DNA of 64,000 nt from Clostridia bacterium (GTDB lineage Bacteria; Bacillota; Clostridia; Lachnospirales; Lachnospiraceae): assembly GCA_910576205.1 (NCBI GenBank), contig CAJTHL010000006.1, forward strand, positions 40,432-104,431, given 5' to 3'. A program made the position numbers and the translations under genes. Shown piece by piece: positions 1-9,427 of the stretch; position 1 is the first letter of the stretch; each line of letters begins with the position of its first letter. Under the pieces are notes generated by a model. It saw only the letters and a list, made by a program, of their open reading frames with translations, ran no database searches and was not told the DNA's origin.

Positions 1-306
1 CTGAATGGAGGCGTCCCCGTCGGGATCCAGCACTACCAGCTCATGGCCGTTGGCGTCACACCACTCCTGGAGACCTGTTGTTATGGAGATAAAGTGTTCA
101 TTGCTCTGGGACATAAAGGTTGCTCCGAAAACAAGCTTCTCCCCCGATCCCGCGTCCGCTTCCTTCTCCTCCTCCGGCGCCTCCTGGGGCGTATTCTCTG
201 TAGTTTCCTGGGGAGTTTCCGGAGCCGGCGTCTCTTTGCTTCCACACCCTGTTACTGACAATGCCAGCAGTCCAACTAAAACCAGGCTTAATAATTTCCT
301 TTTCAT
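1..306 (-). CDS. Sugar ABC transporter substrate-binding lipoprotein (5' part only)
   Basis: Only the first 102 codons are in the window; the rest lies beyond the left edge. The start at 306 follows an AAGGAGG site with 8 nt spacing. Residues 1-21 form a lipoprotein signal (basic start, hydrophobic core, SVTGC lipobox with Cys21). A Pro/Glu-rich tether runs to about residue 53. The mature fold then begins with FGATFMSQSNEHF, like the first strand and helix of ribose/galactose-type (RbsB, PBP1) binding proteins. It would sit on the outer membrane face and deliver a sugar to an ABC permease encoded further left. It is divergent from the SDR operon, which suggests a linked sugar pathway. The sugar cannot be read from this part. 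Confidence 0.8.
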   Translation of the reverse strand, partial: MKRKLLSLVLVGLLALSVTGCGSKETPAPETPQETTENTPQEAPEEEKEADAGSGEKLVFGATFMSQSNEHFISITTGLQEWCDANGHELVVLDPDGDASIQ

Positions 307-673
307 TCCTGTTTCCTCCTTTTTCATTTCTGGTATAATTGTTGTTGTCCGGTGACACTATCATTCAACCACATAATTTCACTATTGTCAATAATATTGG
401 ATAAATTATTTGTTCTATTAACGATATTTGTGAATTATATTAAAAATTTACGGCTTATTTTTGTACGTTTTTCATAATAAAATTCTTTTTAATTATCTAT
501 ATTTTTTCTATATATTTTTAAAAATTTAATTAATTTAATAATTTTTCAGATTTTCACTGTTTTTATGGCACTTTTTATCAATGTTTCAATATTTAAGCAT
601 TTCTTTTTATTGACATATATAAATTATTATGTTATTTTTAAATCGCAAATATATAATATTAGGAGGTGTTCTT
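307..673. other. AT-rich divergent intergenic region
   Basis: This 367-nt gap separates the leftward binding-protein gene from the rightward SDR gene and is far richer in A+T than its flanks. It carries the SDR promoter (listed separately). Promoter elements for the leftward gene should also lie here but none is clear-cut. I see no convincing small gene or structured RNA; short open frames in it lack ribosome sites. Confidence 0.6.
610..638 (+). promoter_or_regulatory. Sigma-A-type promoter of the SDR-VOC-HAD operon
   Basis: A consensus -35 box TTGACA (610-615) is followed 17 nt later by TATTTT (633-638). The SDR ribosome site AGGAGG starts at 661 and the start codon at 674, which fits a short leader of about 30 nt. 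Confidence 0.55.
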
Positions 674-1450
674 ATGGGAAACCCATTCTGCCTAAAGGGG
701 CGGACCGCCATTGTGACAGGCTCTACCTCGGGCCTTGGGCGCGCTATGGCTGTAGCCCTGGGAGAAGCCGGAGCCAACATCGTGGTAACCGGCCGTTCTT
801 CCTCCGGCGGTGCCAGAACCCTGGAAATGGCCCTCTCCACCGGAGCCAGCGCCGTTTTTATCCAGGGAGACCTGCGAAAACAGGAGGATATCGACCATCT
901 GATCCAGAAAACCCTGGATACCTACGGAGCTCTGGATATCCTTATTAACAATGCCGGTATCAACAAGCCCTGTCCCACCCTGGAACTTACCAGGGAAACA
1001 TGGATGGACATTATCGAGACAAATTTAAACAGTGTAGTTTTCATGGCGCAGGCTGCCGCCAAAGTAATGACGGAGCAGCACAGGGGCGTTATCATCAATA
1101 CCGCTTCCATTTCCGGCATGATGGTCAATTACCAGGTTGCCCAGGGCTCCTATTACGCCGCGAAAGCCGCCATTATTATGCTGACCAAAGCCTGGGCTGC
1201 TGAGTGGGCCTCTCTCGGCATCCGTGTAAACGCCATTGCCCCCGGTTATATGAAAACAGAGCAGACAAAAAAGAGTTTTACAGATCCCGCATGTGAGGAA
1301 ATGGTCTCCTGCTGGATGCGCGCAACTCCCATGGGGCGTCCGGGAGAACCTGAAGAGCTGGGTGGGGCTGCCGTTTACCTGGCTTCTGACGCCGCCTCCT
1401 ATGTCACCGGCCACACAATGGTTGTTGACGGCGGAACAACTGTATATTAA
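674..1450 (+). CDS. SDR-family NAD(P)-dependent oxidoreductase
   Basis: A 258-residue classical short-chain dehydrogenase/reductase, the usual length for the family. The nucleotide-binding glycine motif TGSTSGLG is at residues 15-22, NNAG at 92-95, the catalytic Ser at about 145, and the Tyr160-x3-Lys164 pair in YYAAK. The C-terminal segment YVTGHTMVVDGG is typical. The start is fixed by AGGAGG at 661-666, 7 nt upstream. Overall it resembles the gluconate 5-dehydrogenase / KduD group that oxidises sugar acids or polyols. It is the first gene of a three-gene operon with a VOC protein and a HAD phosphatase, divergent from a sugar transporter. A role in sugar or sugar-acid catabolism is inferred; the substrate is unknown. 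Confidence 0.85.
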   Translation: MGNPFCLKGRTAIVTGSTSGLGRAMAVALGEAGANIVVTGRSSSGGARTLEMALSTGASAVFIQGDLRKQEDIDHLIQKTLDTYGALDILINNAGINKPCPTLELTRETWMDIIETNLNSVVFMAQAAAKVMTEQHRGVIINTASISGMMVNYQVAQGSYYAAKAAIIMLTKAWAAEWASLGIRVNAIAPGYMKTEQTKKSFTDPACEEMVSCWMRATPMGRPGEPEELGGAAVYLASDAASYVTGHTMVVDGGTTVY

Positions 1451-1468
1451 AATGGAAAGGAGAAAAAA

Positions 1469-1876
1469 ATGGGAAAAATAGAAAATTTAGGACATATTGG
1501 CCTGTATGTATCCAACCTGGAAAATTCCAAAGCTTTTTACTGCGGCACCCTCGGCTTCCAATGCTTTTATGAATACGACAGCCCCTCGGATGATGGGGCA
1601 GGAGCCAGAGTTGCCTTTGTCCGCAGCGGAAATCTGGTTTTAGAGCTGGTTCAGTTTCGCAACCCGGAAGTATCCAGGGGCCGTACTGACGGCCTAATCG
1701 ACCACATCGCAATCTCTGTACAGAATATTGAGGAGGTAAAGAAAGACCTGGAAGCCAGGGGGATCCAGTTTGAGAAGAAGGAGATCGTCTTTATGCCTAT
1801 CTTTGAGAACGGCTCGAAATGGCTGCTTTTCCGTGGCCCGGACGGCGAACATCTGGAAGTGGCCGAAGTCCTCTGA
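1469..1876 (+). CDS. VOC-family (glyoxalase/dioxygenase superfamily) protein
   Basis: A 135-residue single-module vicinal-oxygen-chelate protein. It has the paired beta-alpha-beta-beta-beta units: LGHIGLYVSNLENSKAFY at the start and DHIAISVQNIEEVKKDLE in the second half, ending with the GPDGEHLEV strand. Candidate metal ligands are the His in the first strand, Glu in LELVQ, His in DHIAI and Glu in HLEV, the usual H/E pattern. A ribosome site AAAGGAG precedes it, 18 nt after the SDR stop, so co-transcription is likely. Family members include lactoylglutathione lyases, epimerases and dioxygenases; in this context an isomerase or lyase acting on a sugar-derived carbonyl is plausible but unproven. 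Confidence 0.8.
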   Translation: MGKIENLGHIGLYVSNLENSKAFYCGTLGFQCFYEYDSPSDDGAGARVAFVRSGNLVLELVQFRNPEVSRGRTDGLIDHIAISVQNIEEVKKDLEARGIQFEKKEIVFMPIFENGSKWLLFRGPDGEHLEVAEVL

Positions 1877-1895
1877 TCGGAAAGGAGCCCGACTT

Positions 1896-2711
1896 ATGAC
1901 ACAACTCATCGCGCTGGACTTAGACGGCACATTGCTGAACAGCAGACAGGAGATCGATCCTTATACCATAGACACCCTGCGGCGTTACGAGGCCCGCGGC
2001 TATCAGTTTGTGTTCTGTTCTGGGCGGAATCTGACGGAGCTCACCAATGTGCGCAGGCTCCTCCCCTTCTTCCGCTACGCCCTTCTGTGCAACGGGGCGT
2101 ATATCTATGACTTTCAGGAAAAAAGATTCTTATACGAGGCAACGCTTCCCATCCGGGAAGCGTATGCCATTTACCAGAAGCTGTGGGGCTTCCGGATGAT
2201 CTTCGAGTTGAATTATCACAGCCGCATTCTGACCAGCCGTGAGCAGCTTGACCGTCTGCGCGCCTTTGGCATCTCCCACCTGGAGAACCTCATCACAAGC
2301 ACCCGGGAATGCGTGGATGATCTCCCCTCCCATCTGGCCTCCTCCCAGGAGCCTGTGGGAAAGGTGAATATCTTCTTCCCCTGCCAGGAGCTGCGGGACA
2401 AGGCCCGGGAGATCATCGAGCCCCTTCCCTACACCACCTGCTACCAGGAGCCGAAGAATTTTGAGATCAACCGGCTGGGCGTCCACAAGGGAAGCTCTCT
2501 TGGCGCATTGGCTGCGCTTCTGGGCCTTTCTTCCCAGGAGGTCATGGCCATGGGGGATAACGTGAACGACCTCCCCATGTTCTCCTACGCCGGAACCGCC
2601 GTTGCCATGGGAAACGCCATCCCGGCCGCAAAAGAGGCCGCGGATTTCGTTACCCGCAGCAATGACGACAACGGGGTTGCTTACGCGCTGGAGACGTTGC
2701 TGCCAGCGTGA
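1896..2711 (+). CDS. Cof-type HAD-IIB phosphatase
   Basis: A 271-residue haloacid-dehalogenase superfamily phosphatase. Motif I is DLDGTLL (residues 8-14, with nucleophile Asp8 and Asp10), motif II Ser lies in FCSGR, motif III Lys in HKGSSLG, and motif IV reads MGDNVNDLPMF. Length and the central cap match the Cof / YidA class, which dephosphorylates sugar phosphates and other small phosphorylated metabolites in the cytosol. The start at 1896 follows AAGGAG 7 nt upstream and lies 19 nt after the VOC gene. An upstream in-frame ATG inside the VOC gene lacks a ribosome site. It closes the operon, followed by a terminator. Confidence 0.87.
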   Translation: MTQLIALDLDGTLLNSRQEIDPYTIDTLRRYEARGYQFVFCSGRNLTELTNVRRLLPFFRYALLCNGAYIYDFQEKRFLYEATLPIREAYAIYQKLWGFRMIFELNYHSRILTSREQLDRLRAFGISHLENLITSTRECVDDLPSHLASSQEPVGKVNIFFPCQELRDKAREIIEPLPYTTCYQEPKNFEINRLGVHKGSSLGALAALLGLSSQEVMAMGDNVNDLPMFSYAGTAVAMGNAIPAAKEAADFVTRSNDDNGVAYALETLLPA

Positions 2712-2793
2712 TCAGAGCGTAGGGAAGATCTATCGCACTCTGCCCACGCACACCGCTCTAATGGCATATCACCCTTGTACAGGCTTACGCGCA

Positions 2794-2818
2794 AAAAGGA
2801 GGGAAGCACCCTCCTTTT
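2794..2818. terminator. Bidirectional intrinsic terminator
   Basis: A perfect 10-bp stem AAAAGGAGGG / CCCTCCTTTT with a 5-nt loop lies between two convergent genes, the HAD phosphatase and the AAA-ATPase-like gene. It has a T-run on the right-hand side and an A-run (T-run on the other strand) on the left. Confidence 0.8.
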
Positions 2819-2823
2819 CCTAT

Positions 2824-4530
2824 CTACTGCCTCACCCGCACCTGGCACCGCTTTTTCCAGCATGCAATCCCGTACTTGTAAATAACAGCCATGCCATCCT
2901 GTTCCAGGCGCGATTTATAATTTTTTTCCTCTATCTGGGCAAGGGCCTCCCGGCATCCTGCTTCCAGACTGCCGTCCCCGGCATATTTCACCTCTATCAC
3001 AAGGCCAACCCGCTGTCCTTCAATCTCCACAAGGATATCGCTGTATCCCTCCCCCGACTCTGCGTTGGAGCTTACGTCCCAGTCCTCCCGATGGCCAAGA
3101 AGCCCCAGCAGGATTCCGTGGTAGAAATGCTCCTTCTGCCCTTTTTTTGCACCTGTATCCCGAACGCTGATGGTTTTCTGAAGATAGGCGTTAAAGCCCT
3201 CCTCCACAGCCTTGGCGTCCCCCTGTGCAAAGGCATCGCAAAACGCGTCCAACCTTGGCGTATCCTTCTCCGCTTCCTCCTGAAACCATTCCAGAACCTG
3301 CTCCGCAAAAATCTGCCGGATCTCAAGATTTGGAATTGCCAGCTGATATACCTCCCCTGCCGCTTCTCCCCGCCAGGTAAGATATCCTGTGATAAAAAGA
3401 ACGCTCCACAGATTGTCTATATTTTTATACAAATCCCGGTAGGTAAGCTCCTGCCGGATTTTCCTGGAAACACATTCTCCATTGACCAGTTTCTCAATCT
3501 CCCGCCGGGTGCTGGCCTTAGCCATCTGAAGAAAAGCCCGGATAATATCGTTTCCACTGGTATTGACCCAGAATGCCCTGGGGGCCGCATTGGCATTTGC
3601 CCGCAAATCCGCGCAGTAATTGATTACATCCCAGGGGCAATAAACCTGCACATTTCCGAACCGGTAACCGTCATACCACTGTTTTACGATGTCGTACTTG
3701 TCCCCAGACCCATAATATTCCAGCATCTGGCGGACTTCCCCGTCCAGAAATCCAAAGTATTCATCAAACTGGCTGTCTGTTATCGTCATCACCCGCAGGT
3801 TGTTAAGGCCCGTGAAAATGCTCTCTTTGGCGATCTTCAGGCATCCTGTCATCACAGCAAAATACAGGCTTTCATTGCTCTTTAACACCTGGCCAAACAG
3901 ATTCCGGATCACATCGATCATCTCATCATAGTACCCAAAATGCCGGGCCTTGTCCAGCGGCACATCGTATTCGTCAATCAGAAGAATCACCTTCTGCCCA
4001 TAATGCTTCTGAAGGAGCCTGGACAGAATCAGCAGGCTGTTCCTAAGCACGGCATCCGGCATAATAAATGCACTTTGCCCGCTGGGATCTACCTTTGTAA
4101 GCTGCCTGTACTGCTCTCTTTCCTCATCGGTAAGCTTATCGCTCTCTGTCAGAAACGGAAACCGCATGGCCTCCATGGCAACAATAGCCCCCAGAGCTTC
4201 CAGGGCCACGTCAAACCTTCTGGCATCCACGCCCTTTAAGGTAATGGAAATCACCGGGAATTTTCCCATATACTCCCGGCAAAGCTCCTCCTCCTTTGCA
4301 ATGGCAAGCCCTTCAAAAAGTCTGCTGTCGCATCCGTACTCAAAGAAATACCTCAGCATATTCATATTTAAGGATTTGCCAAATCTGCGGGGACGGGTAA
4401 ACAGATTTACCTCTGCCCAGTTATCCAGGAGCTCTTTAATCCATCCTGTTTTATCTACATAGTAAAAATCCTCATTACGAATTTTTGCAAAATCCTCGAC
4501 GCCCACTGGCAGCCTTTTTAATTTCCTCAT
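2824..4530 (-). CDS. AAA-ATPase-like protein with C-terminal PD-(D/E)XK nuclease-like domain
   Basis: A 568-residue protein. It opens with the segment LPVGVEDFAKIR typical of the AAA-ATPase-like family. A P-loop-like RPRRFGKS follows at about residue 45, then a Walker B strand VILLIDEYD. Near the end SDILVEIEG and VIEVKYA match the D...E-x-K core of PD-(D/E)XK nucleases. Together these are the AAA-ATPase-like plus PDDEXK_9 architecture, which is abundant and multicopy in Lachnospiraceae and Bacteroidetes. Its function is not established; a mobile-element or defence link has been suggested for relatives. The start is set at 4530, after GGAGGTGA with about 9 nt spacing, rather than the upstream in-frame ATG at 4581. 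It is a single-gene unit ending at the bidirectional terminator. Confidence 0.8.
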   Translation of the reverse strand: MRKLKRLPVGVEDFAKIRNEDFYYVDKTGWIKELLDNWAEVNLFTRPRRFGKSLNMNMLRYFFEYGCDSRLFEGLAIAKEEELCREYMGKFPVISITLKGVDARRFDVALEALGAIVAMEAMRFPFLTESDKLTDEEREQYRQLTKVDPSGQSAFIMPDAVLRNSLLILSRLLQKHYGQKVILLIDEYDVPLDKARHFGYYDEMIDVIRNLFGQVLKSNESLYFAVMTGCLKIAKESIFTGLNNLRVMTITDSQFDEYFGFLDGEVRQMLEYYGSGDKYDIVKQWYDGYRFGNVQVYCPWDVINYCADLRANANAAPRAFWVNTSGNDIIRAFLQMAKASTRREIEKLVNGECVSRKIRQELTYRDLYKNIDNLWSVLFITGYLTWRGEAAGEVYQLAIPNLEIRQIFAEQVLEWFQEEAEKDTPRLDAFCDAFAQGDAKAVEEGFNAYLQKTISVRDTGAKKGQKEHFYHGILLGLLGHREDWDVSSNAESGEGYSDILVEIEGQRVGLVIEVKYAGDGSLEAGCREALAQIEEKNYKSRLEQDGMAVIYKYGIACWKKRCQVRVRQ

Positions 4531-4589
4531 CTTCCGCCTCACCTCCTTTGTTCCATTATAAACAATGTCAAAAGAGACCACAAGGCTTT

Positions 4590-5603
4590 TTATTTGTCAT
4601 AGGTGCGGAAGGCAAATTCCGGAAGCTTCTCATCCCCGGAGAAAAATTCCTTGTACAGCACACCCGCCGTTCCAATATCCGTGGAGCCCATGCCGATAAT
4701 GCAGGCGCAGATAATCTCCTCGTCCTTCTCCCGACCCGGCTTTTCACCTACCACGATCTCCGGCATCTCCGCGTGTACCTGTTCCTCCGTAAGCCTTCCC
4801 GCATGGACAAGCTTCACCAGCTCTCCCCTGTGGGCGTTCTGGGCCCAGTTGTCTACTACCAGTTTGTCCGATTTCAAGGGAATCTCCTCATCCAGCTCCT
4901 GGAAGGAACCCAGGGACAACACGGTACAGCCCGGCTTCAGCCAGTCCCACATAACCAGCGGCTCGTCCGCAATGGTTACGGTAATGATAACATCCGCTCC
5001 TTTGCAGGCCTCCTCATTGGTGGCGCAGGGCGTCACCTTTACCTGAAGCTCCGGCCCCATCTCCTCTGCATAGGCCTCGCAGGCTTCCGGACGGATATCC
5101 GCCACACGGATTTCCTCTATAGGAAGCTCCTCGCAGACAGCCCTTGCATTCATTTTTCCCTGTACTCCGGCGCCGATAATGGCCAGCACCTTTGCGTCCT
5201 TCCTGGCCAGATAGCGGGCCGCCACCCCGGCGGATGCACCGGTACGGATATCGGTAATATAGCTGCCGTCCATGATTGCCAGCACCTCCCCGGTTCTGGC
5301 CTCATTCAGAATAATCACACCCCCAATATAGGGAATCCCTTTTGCCCTGTTGTCGTTAAACCCCCATACCCACTTGATGCCGGAAATGTCCACGTCCCCG
5401 CCGATATAGGCCGGCATGGCATTGTAGGAGCCGCCGTAAGGCGGCCAGTCGTTTCCTTCCCCTGTGTCCAGGGTAATCTTGGCAGGCATCAGAATCTGAT
5501 CCCGTCCGTGGGCATCGTAAACCTTTTCCACCAGCTCGATGGATTTTTTCATGGTAAGTACCTTCTGTACCTGTTCCTTGGAAATCATCTTAACATGATT
5601 CAT
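4590..5603 (-). CDS. Ornithine cyclodeaminase / mu-crystallin family protein
   Basis: A 337-residue member of the ornithine cyclodeaminase/mu-crystallin superfamily. The Rossmann motif GAGVQG is at residues 144-149, preceded by the family signature DIRTGASAG at 118-126. Members use NAD(P) to deaminate or cyclise ornithine, or act as alanine, lysine or ketimine reductases, so the family alone does not fix the substrate. An AGGAGA ribosome site sits 7 nt before ATG. It is the last gene of a leftward cluster after an opine-dehydrogenase-like gene and an amino-acid ABC transporter. By analogy with opine-use clusters, where ornithine cyclodeaminase handles the released amino acid, this placement suggests amino-acid-conjugate metabolism; that is inference. 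Confidence 0.83.
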   Translation of the reverse strand: MNHVKMISKEQVQKVLTMKKSIELVEKVYDAHGRDQILMPAKITLDTGEGNDWPPYGGSYNAMPAYIGGDVDISGIKWVWGFNDNRAKGIPYIGGVIILNEARTGEVLAIMDGSYITDIRTGASAGVAARYLARKDAKVLAIIGAGVQGKMNARAVCEELPIEEIRVADIRPEACEAYAEEMGPELQVKVTPCATNEEACKGADVIITVTIADEPLVMWDWLKPGCTVLSLGSFQELDEEIPLKSDKLVVDNWAQNAHRGELVKLVHAGRLTEEQVHAEMPEIVVGEKPGREKDEEIICACIIGMGSTDIGTAGVLYKEFFSGDEKLPEFAFRTYDK

Positions 5604-5669
5604 AGCATTATCTCCTATTCCAGTTCCGCATCCGCCCTCCCAAATCCCCGGCTGATGCTGTTTTCAGTT

Positions 5670-6794
5670 TCAAATTCCTTGTTGAAAATACGCCTGTATC
5701 TCTTCCGGTGTCTTTCCATCCAGCCCCATTTTTTCCAGGGTGCGCCCTGTGGCAAAATAATCCGTGTCGTTATAGGCGCAGGCCAGATGAATCACGGATT
5801 CTATCAGCACGGGCCTAAGGCCTGCATTTTTCGCCAGCTCATAAACAGGCACCAGAAGATAGGGCACATCCTCCGATATGTAGCGCTCCTCTGCGGACTT
5901 TGGCGCATTTTTCACCTTCCCATGGGTGACGGATGAGCGGTTAAACTCATAGACCGTCTCACACTGACAGCCATAGAGGGCGTTCATAGCCTCCAGCTCC
6001 GTGCGCAGCCTGTACCCGTAGGCTTCTCCCACCTGCATACGCTCCAGATCCATCTTTGCCGCCGCCCGGGCTGTTGACGGGCTGCAGCAGTCCACGTAAT
6101 AATTGAATTCCCCGTTAAAATTTTCCAGAAGGCCGATGTTTACCGCCGTCATCAGCGGATGGCCTCCAAAGTTAATATTCTCAAGTCCCGCCTCCAAAGG
6201 CGTCTTTAAATACTCCACCGGAATGGGAATAGCCGCTTCCGTGCGGGCCCTCTGCCTGGGCGTATTGTGGGAGCCCGGAAAAATGCTTACGGGAAGAAAT
6301 CTTTTAAGTCCCATAATATCCAGCTGCGCCGGCCCGGACAGGCGGGTGGCCCAGGGAATGCTGATAGCATCCACAAAAGTCAGGTTCAGCCCTTTTCTGG
6401 AAGAATTTTCCAGCATTTGGTGTAACACCAGTCCCGCAAAATTCCCAGGCATCACAAGCAGCGTCTGATTGTCCCGCAGATAAGGAAGCATTCTCTCAAA
6501 GAGGAGCTCCTGGGCAAAGGAGGGGCACACCATCACCAGAGTATCCGCAAAGGAGACAGCCTCCTCCATATCCGTAACCGCCTTTGCTATCCGCTCAAAC
6601 CCGCCCAGAAGAAGCTTGTCCCCATGATCTTCCCCAAGGGCACGGATGCCTCCCTGCTCCCGGATGGCGCGAATCTGGGTGTCAAACTCCAAAGAGTCGT
6701 AGATGCAGACCTCTCTCCCAAGCTTTGTCAGATGATAGGCCGCCGTCATACCGCCGTTTCCGGCTCCGATTACCGTAATTCTCTCCCTACACAT
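5670..6794 (-). CDS. NAD/NADP octopine/nopaline dehydrogenase family protein
   Basis: A 374-residue protein with an N-terminal Rossmann motif ([14 protein letters not shown], glycine motif at residues 10-15). A C-terminal helical domain carries the family-typical [19 protein letters not shown] stretch with the conserved His near residue 205. The family makes or cleaves opine-type secondary amines from an amino acid and a 2-oxo acid using NAD(P)H. Its start overlaps the end of the upstream ATPase gene by 8 nt, showing tight translational coupling to the transporter. It may oxidise an imported opine or Amadori-like conjugate, or synthesise one. The substrate is unknown; membership in the family is fairly sure. 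Confidence 0.8.
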   Translation of the reverse strand: MCRERITVIGAGNGGMTAAYHLTKLGREVCIYDSLEFDTQIRAIREQGGIRALGEDHGDKLLLGGFERIAKAVTDMEEAVSFADTLVMVCPSFAQELLFERMLPYLRDNQTLLVMPGNFAGLVLHQMLENSSRKGLNLTFVDAISIPWATRLSGPAQLDIMGLKRFLPVSIFPGSHNTPRQRARTEAAIPIPVEYLKTPLEAGLENINFGGHPLMTAVNIGLLENFNGEFNYYVDCCSPSTARAAAKMDLERMQVGEAYGYRLRTELEAMNALYGCQCETVYEFNRSSVTHGKVKNAPKSAEERYISEDVPYLLVPVYELAKNAGLRPVLIESVIHLACAYNDTDYFATGRTLEKMGLDGKTPEEIQAYFQQGI

Positions 6795-7518
6795 TTAACA
6801 CCTTCGACAAAAATTCCTGCGTCCTGGGATTCCGGGGATGATTAAAGATTTCCTCCGGCGTTCCCTCCTCCAGCACAATTCCCTGGTCGATAAAGAGCAC
6901 CCGGTCTCCCACTTCCTTGGCAAAGCCCATCTCATGGGTGACAATCACCATGGTCATGCCCTCCTTTGCCAGAGCCTTCATCACATCCAGCACCTCCCCC
7001 ACCATCTCGGGATCCAGCGCGGAGGTGGGCTCGTCAAAAAGCATCACATCCGGCTCCATGGCCAGGGCCCGCACAATGGCAATGCGCTGCTTCTGTCCGC
7101 CGGAAAGTTCGCCGGGGAAACTGTCCGCCTTCTCCCTAAGGCCCACCCGGTCTAAGAGCTCATTGGCCTTGGCCTGGGCGTCCTCCCTGCTGACTCCTTT
7201 CACACGGATGGGGCCCACCGTAATGTTATCCATAATAGACAGGTTGTTAAACAGGTTAAACTGTTGGAACACCATGCCCATTTTCTGTCGGATCTTCGCA
7301 ATATCCGCCTTAGGGTCTGTAATATCCGTCCCCTCAAAAATCACCTGGCCGCCTGTGGGCTCCTCCAGCAGGTTCAGACACCTGAGAAAGGTGCTTTTGC
7401 CGGACCCGGAAGGTCCGATAACCACTACCACTTCGCCCTTTTCAATACTCTGGTCAATGCCGTTTAGCACCTGCAGACCCCCAAAGCTCTTTCTCAATCC
7501 TCTTGTCTCAATCAGCAT
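6787..7518 (-). CDS. Polar amino acid ABC transporter, ATP-binding protein
   Basis: A 243-residue GlnQ/HisP-type ATPase. Walker A GPSGSGKS is at residues 35-42, the Q-loop lies in [10 protein letters not shown], the signature is LSGGQKQR, Walker B is [13 protein letters not shown], and the H-loop is VTHEMGF. It energises uptake through the neighbouring permease. The chosen ATG at 7518 has AAGGGGG 8 nt upstream; a GTG one codon earlier is an alternative. It lies 15 nt after the permease gene and overlaps the opine-dehydrogenase-like gene by 8 nt, so the five genes probably form one transcription unit. Confidence 0.9.
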   Translation of the reverse strand: MLIETRGLRKSFGGLQVLNGIDQSIEKGEVVVVIGPSGSGKSTFLRCLNLLEEPTGGQVIFEGTDITDPKADIAKIRQKMGMVFQQFNLFNNLSIMDNITVGPIRVKGVSREDAQAKANELLDRVGLREKADSFPGELSGGQKQRIAIVRALAMEPDVMLFDEPTSALDPEMVGEVLDVMKALAKEGMTMVIVTHEMGFAKEVGDRVLFIDQGIVLEEGTPEEIFNHPRNPRTQEFLSKVLNV

Positions 7519-7536
7519 CACATTTTCCCCCTTAAC

Positions 7537-8277
7537 TTAAGCAGCCTGGGCCTTTTTTGACATTTCCCTGTTTCCCGGTTTCCTCTCCCTGTTCAGACGC
7601 TTTTCCAGCAGTCCCACCAGCCTGCTGATCACAAAACACAGTATGAAATAATACACTGCCAGCACCAGGTAACAGGGAAGCATACTGTATGTCAGTGTTT
7701 TCACCACATTGTTGCTGTAGGACAGGTCTGCCACACCCAGGTAAGAAATCACTGCCGTTTCCTTAATCAGCGTCACAAACTCATTGCACAGAGCCGGAAG
7801 CACATTCTTGATGGCCTGGGGCAGGATAATAAGGCGCATAGCCATGCCCTTTTTCATACCCACACACAGAGCCGCCTCCATCTGCCCGCCGTCCACGGCC
7901 TGGATGCCGGAGCGGAATACCTCCGCCACGTAAGCGCCGCTATTTAGGGAAATGGCGATCAGACAGGGGACCAGGCACTCCAGATCCATGTCCAGAAGCT
8001 TGCCCGCCGGCATGGGAATCAATAAGGGAATACCAAAAAAGGCCACCCACAGCTGCACGATCACAGGCGTCCCCCGGAACACCTCTATGTATACTCTGGA
8101 AAACCCATTCATTAGCTTTGTGAGAATGCTCTTTCCCTTTGCCATACGCATCAGGCAGATCAGCAGACCGCACAAAGCTCCCCCCACCACGCCGATCAAT
8201 GCAATCACTATGGTATTTCTGGCTCCTTGCAGATAATACGGATAGTACCCTGTAAAAATTTCCAAAAAATCTCCCAT
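7537..8277 (-). CDS. Polar amino acid ABC transporter, permease
   Basis: A 246-residue HisM/GlnP-type inner-membrane permease with about five hydrophobic helices. The EAA-type cytoplasmic loop contains AALCVGMKKGMAMRLIILPQ, the contact for the ATPase. The start at 8277 follows GGAGGG 7-8 nt upstream. It is the only permease in the cluster, so it likely works as a homodimer with the adjacent ATPase and binding protein. A 235-nt gap with a hairpin separates it from the binding-protein gene. Confidence 0.9.
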   Translation of the reverse strand: MGDFLEIFTGYYPYYLQGARNTIVIALIGVVGGALCGLLICLMRMAKGKSILTKLMNGFSRVYIEVFRGTPVIVQLWVAFFGIPLLIPMPAGKLLDMDLECLVPCLIAISLNSGAYVAEVFRSGIQAVDGGQMEAALCVGMKKGMAMRLIILPQAIKNVLPALCNEFVTLIKETAVISYLGVADLSYSNNVVKTLTYSMLPCYLVLAVYYFILCFVISRLVGLLEKRLNRERKPGNREMSKKAQAA

Positions 8278-8378
8278 CTCTTCTCCCTCCGGTTTCTCAA
8301 ATACCTTCTGTAAGATGCTGCCTTAAGGAATCCGGCGGGCATCCCATCCGCACCTTCACAAAACAGCAAAAGCCGGGC

Positions 8379-8397
8379 CGGGAAGGGTATCCTTCCC
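8379..8397. other. Hairpin in the binding protein-permease gap
   Basis: A short stem GGGAAGG / CCTTCCC with a 4-nt loop lies in the 235-nt non-coding gap (8278-8512). It has no T-run, so it is not a clean terminator. It may reduce read-through or protect the upstream binding-protein mRNA, a common way to express the binding protein above its permease. Nothing else is seen in the gap. Confidence 0.35.
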
Positions 8398-8512
8398 AGC
8401 TCCGGTCTGTAAAATCACTCTGACTATACAGTCGTATCCTGTTTGACAGGCTCCCATATCCTTTGCAAAACACACATCCGGCCTGTCTTACATTTTTCAC
8501 AAGGGGTTGTCC

Positions 8513-9427
8513 TTATTCTGCGGTCTCTTCGCCCTCTGTTCCAGCATCATCCCCGGCTGCTTCCTCCACATCCAGGAACTGGGCTGTCCATTCGCCAATA
8601 AGGTTCTTCTCTACCACCTCGTCAATAATGGCGTTGACTTTCTCCTGCATCTCTGTATTTCCCTCCTGGATGCAGACGCCCAGGTCATTCTTCTCTGTGG
8701 GAATGTCCAGCTTTGCGATGCCCAGCTGGTCGTTTCTTGCCACTACGCTGAGAGCCACGCCGTCCTCACAGAACATGCCGTCCAGCTTGCCCTCCGCAAC
8801 CATCATTACCATATCCTGTACGTTAGGAACGATCTGCGCAGTGTCTGTGCCTGCATACTGGTTTGCCAGCTCCTCCTGGAAGGAACCTGTCTGACCGCCG
8901 ATTTTCTGGCCCTTCAGATCATCCAGGCTTGCGTACTTCTCTTCATTTCCGGCTTTTACCAGAAGGGACTGCTCCGCGGTATAGTAGGGCTTGGAGAACA
9001 GGCACTTACGGCCTTCCTTAATACTCATGCCGGAGATTACCAGGTCAAATTTGCCTGCGTCCAGGCTTCCGATAAGCCCGTCGAAGCTCATATCTGTAAG
9101 CTCCAGCTCCATACCAAGGGAATCTGCTATGTACTTAGCCAGCTCCACGTCAACGCCTACCAGCTCCCTGCCGTTCTCTGTCTCTGCATAAAATTCAAAG
9201 GGCGGGTAATCCCCGGACATACCAACCTTCAGAATTTCCTTCTCCCCAGAGGGCTCCTCAGCCTCCGGTGTCTCCCCTTCCTGGGTATCCGGCGCTTCCG
9301 CCTCCTGTCCCGGATCCCCGGACTGAGCCGGTTCCTCTGCGGGCTTGGAACCACATGCCATCAAGCCAAGGGCCAGCGTCATACCCAGGGCCGCGGCCAT
9401 CACTTTCTTCCACATTTTCTTTTTCAT
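8513..9427 (-). CDS. Amino acid ABC transporter substrate-binding lipoprotein
   Basis: A 304-residue periplasmic-type binding protein anchored as a lipoprotein. It has the signal MKKKMWKKV, a hydrophobic core and the lipobox LMAC with Cys25. A Glu/Pro-rich tether follows, then a SBP_bac_3 fold (LKVGMSGDYPPFEF, VGVDVELAKYIAD, LTDMSFDGLIGSLDAGKFD). It captures a polar amino acid or conjugate and feeds the adjacent permease. The start at 9427 has GAGGAT upstream; an earlier in-frame codon at 9454 has no ribosome site. It is the first gene of the cluster, behind a strong promoter. Confidence 0.9.
   Translation of the reverse strand: MKKKMWKKVMAAALGMTLALGLMACGSKPAEEPAQSGDPGQEAEAPDTQEGETPEAEEPSGEKEILKVGMSGDYPPFEFYAETENGRELVGVDVELAKYIADSLGMELELTDMSFDGLIGSLDAGKFDLVISGMSIKEGRKCLFSKPYYTAEQSLLVKAGNEEKYASLDDLKGQKIGGQTGSFQEELANQYAGTDTAQIVPNVQDMVMMVAEGKLDGMFCEDGVALSVVARNDQLGIAKLDIPTEKNDLGVCIQEGNTEMQEKVNAIIDEVVEKNLIGEWTAQFLDVEEAAGDDAGTEGEETAE

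Noticed and set aside
4485..5936. 483-codon plus-strand frame opposite the cyclodeaminase-like gene
   Set aside because: It covers a gene with a clear NAD motif and runs into the next; no start signal or domain.
8297..8500. 67-codon minus-strand frame between permease and binding protein
   Set aside because: No ribosome site or motif, and it spans the intercistronic hairpin.
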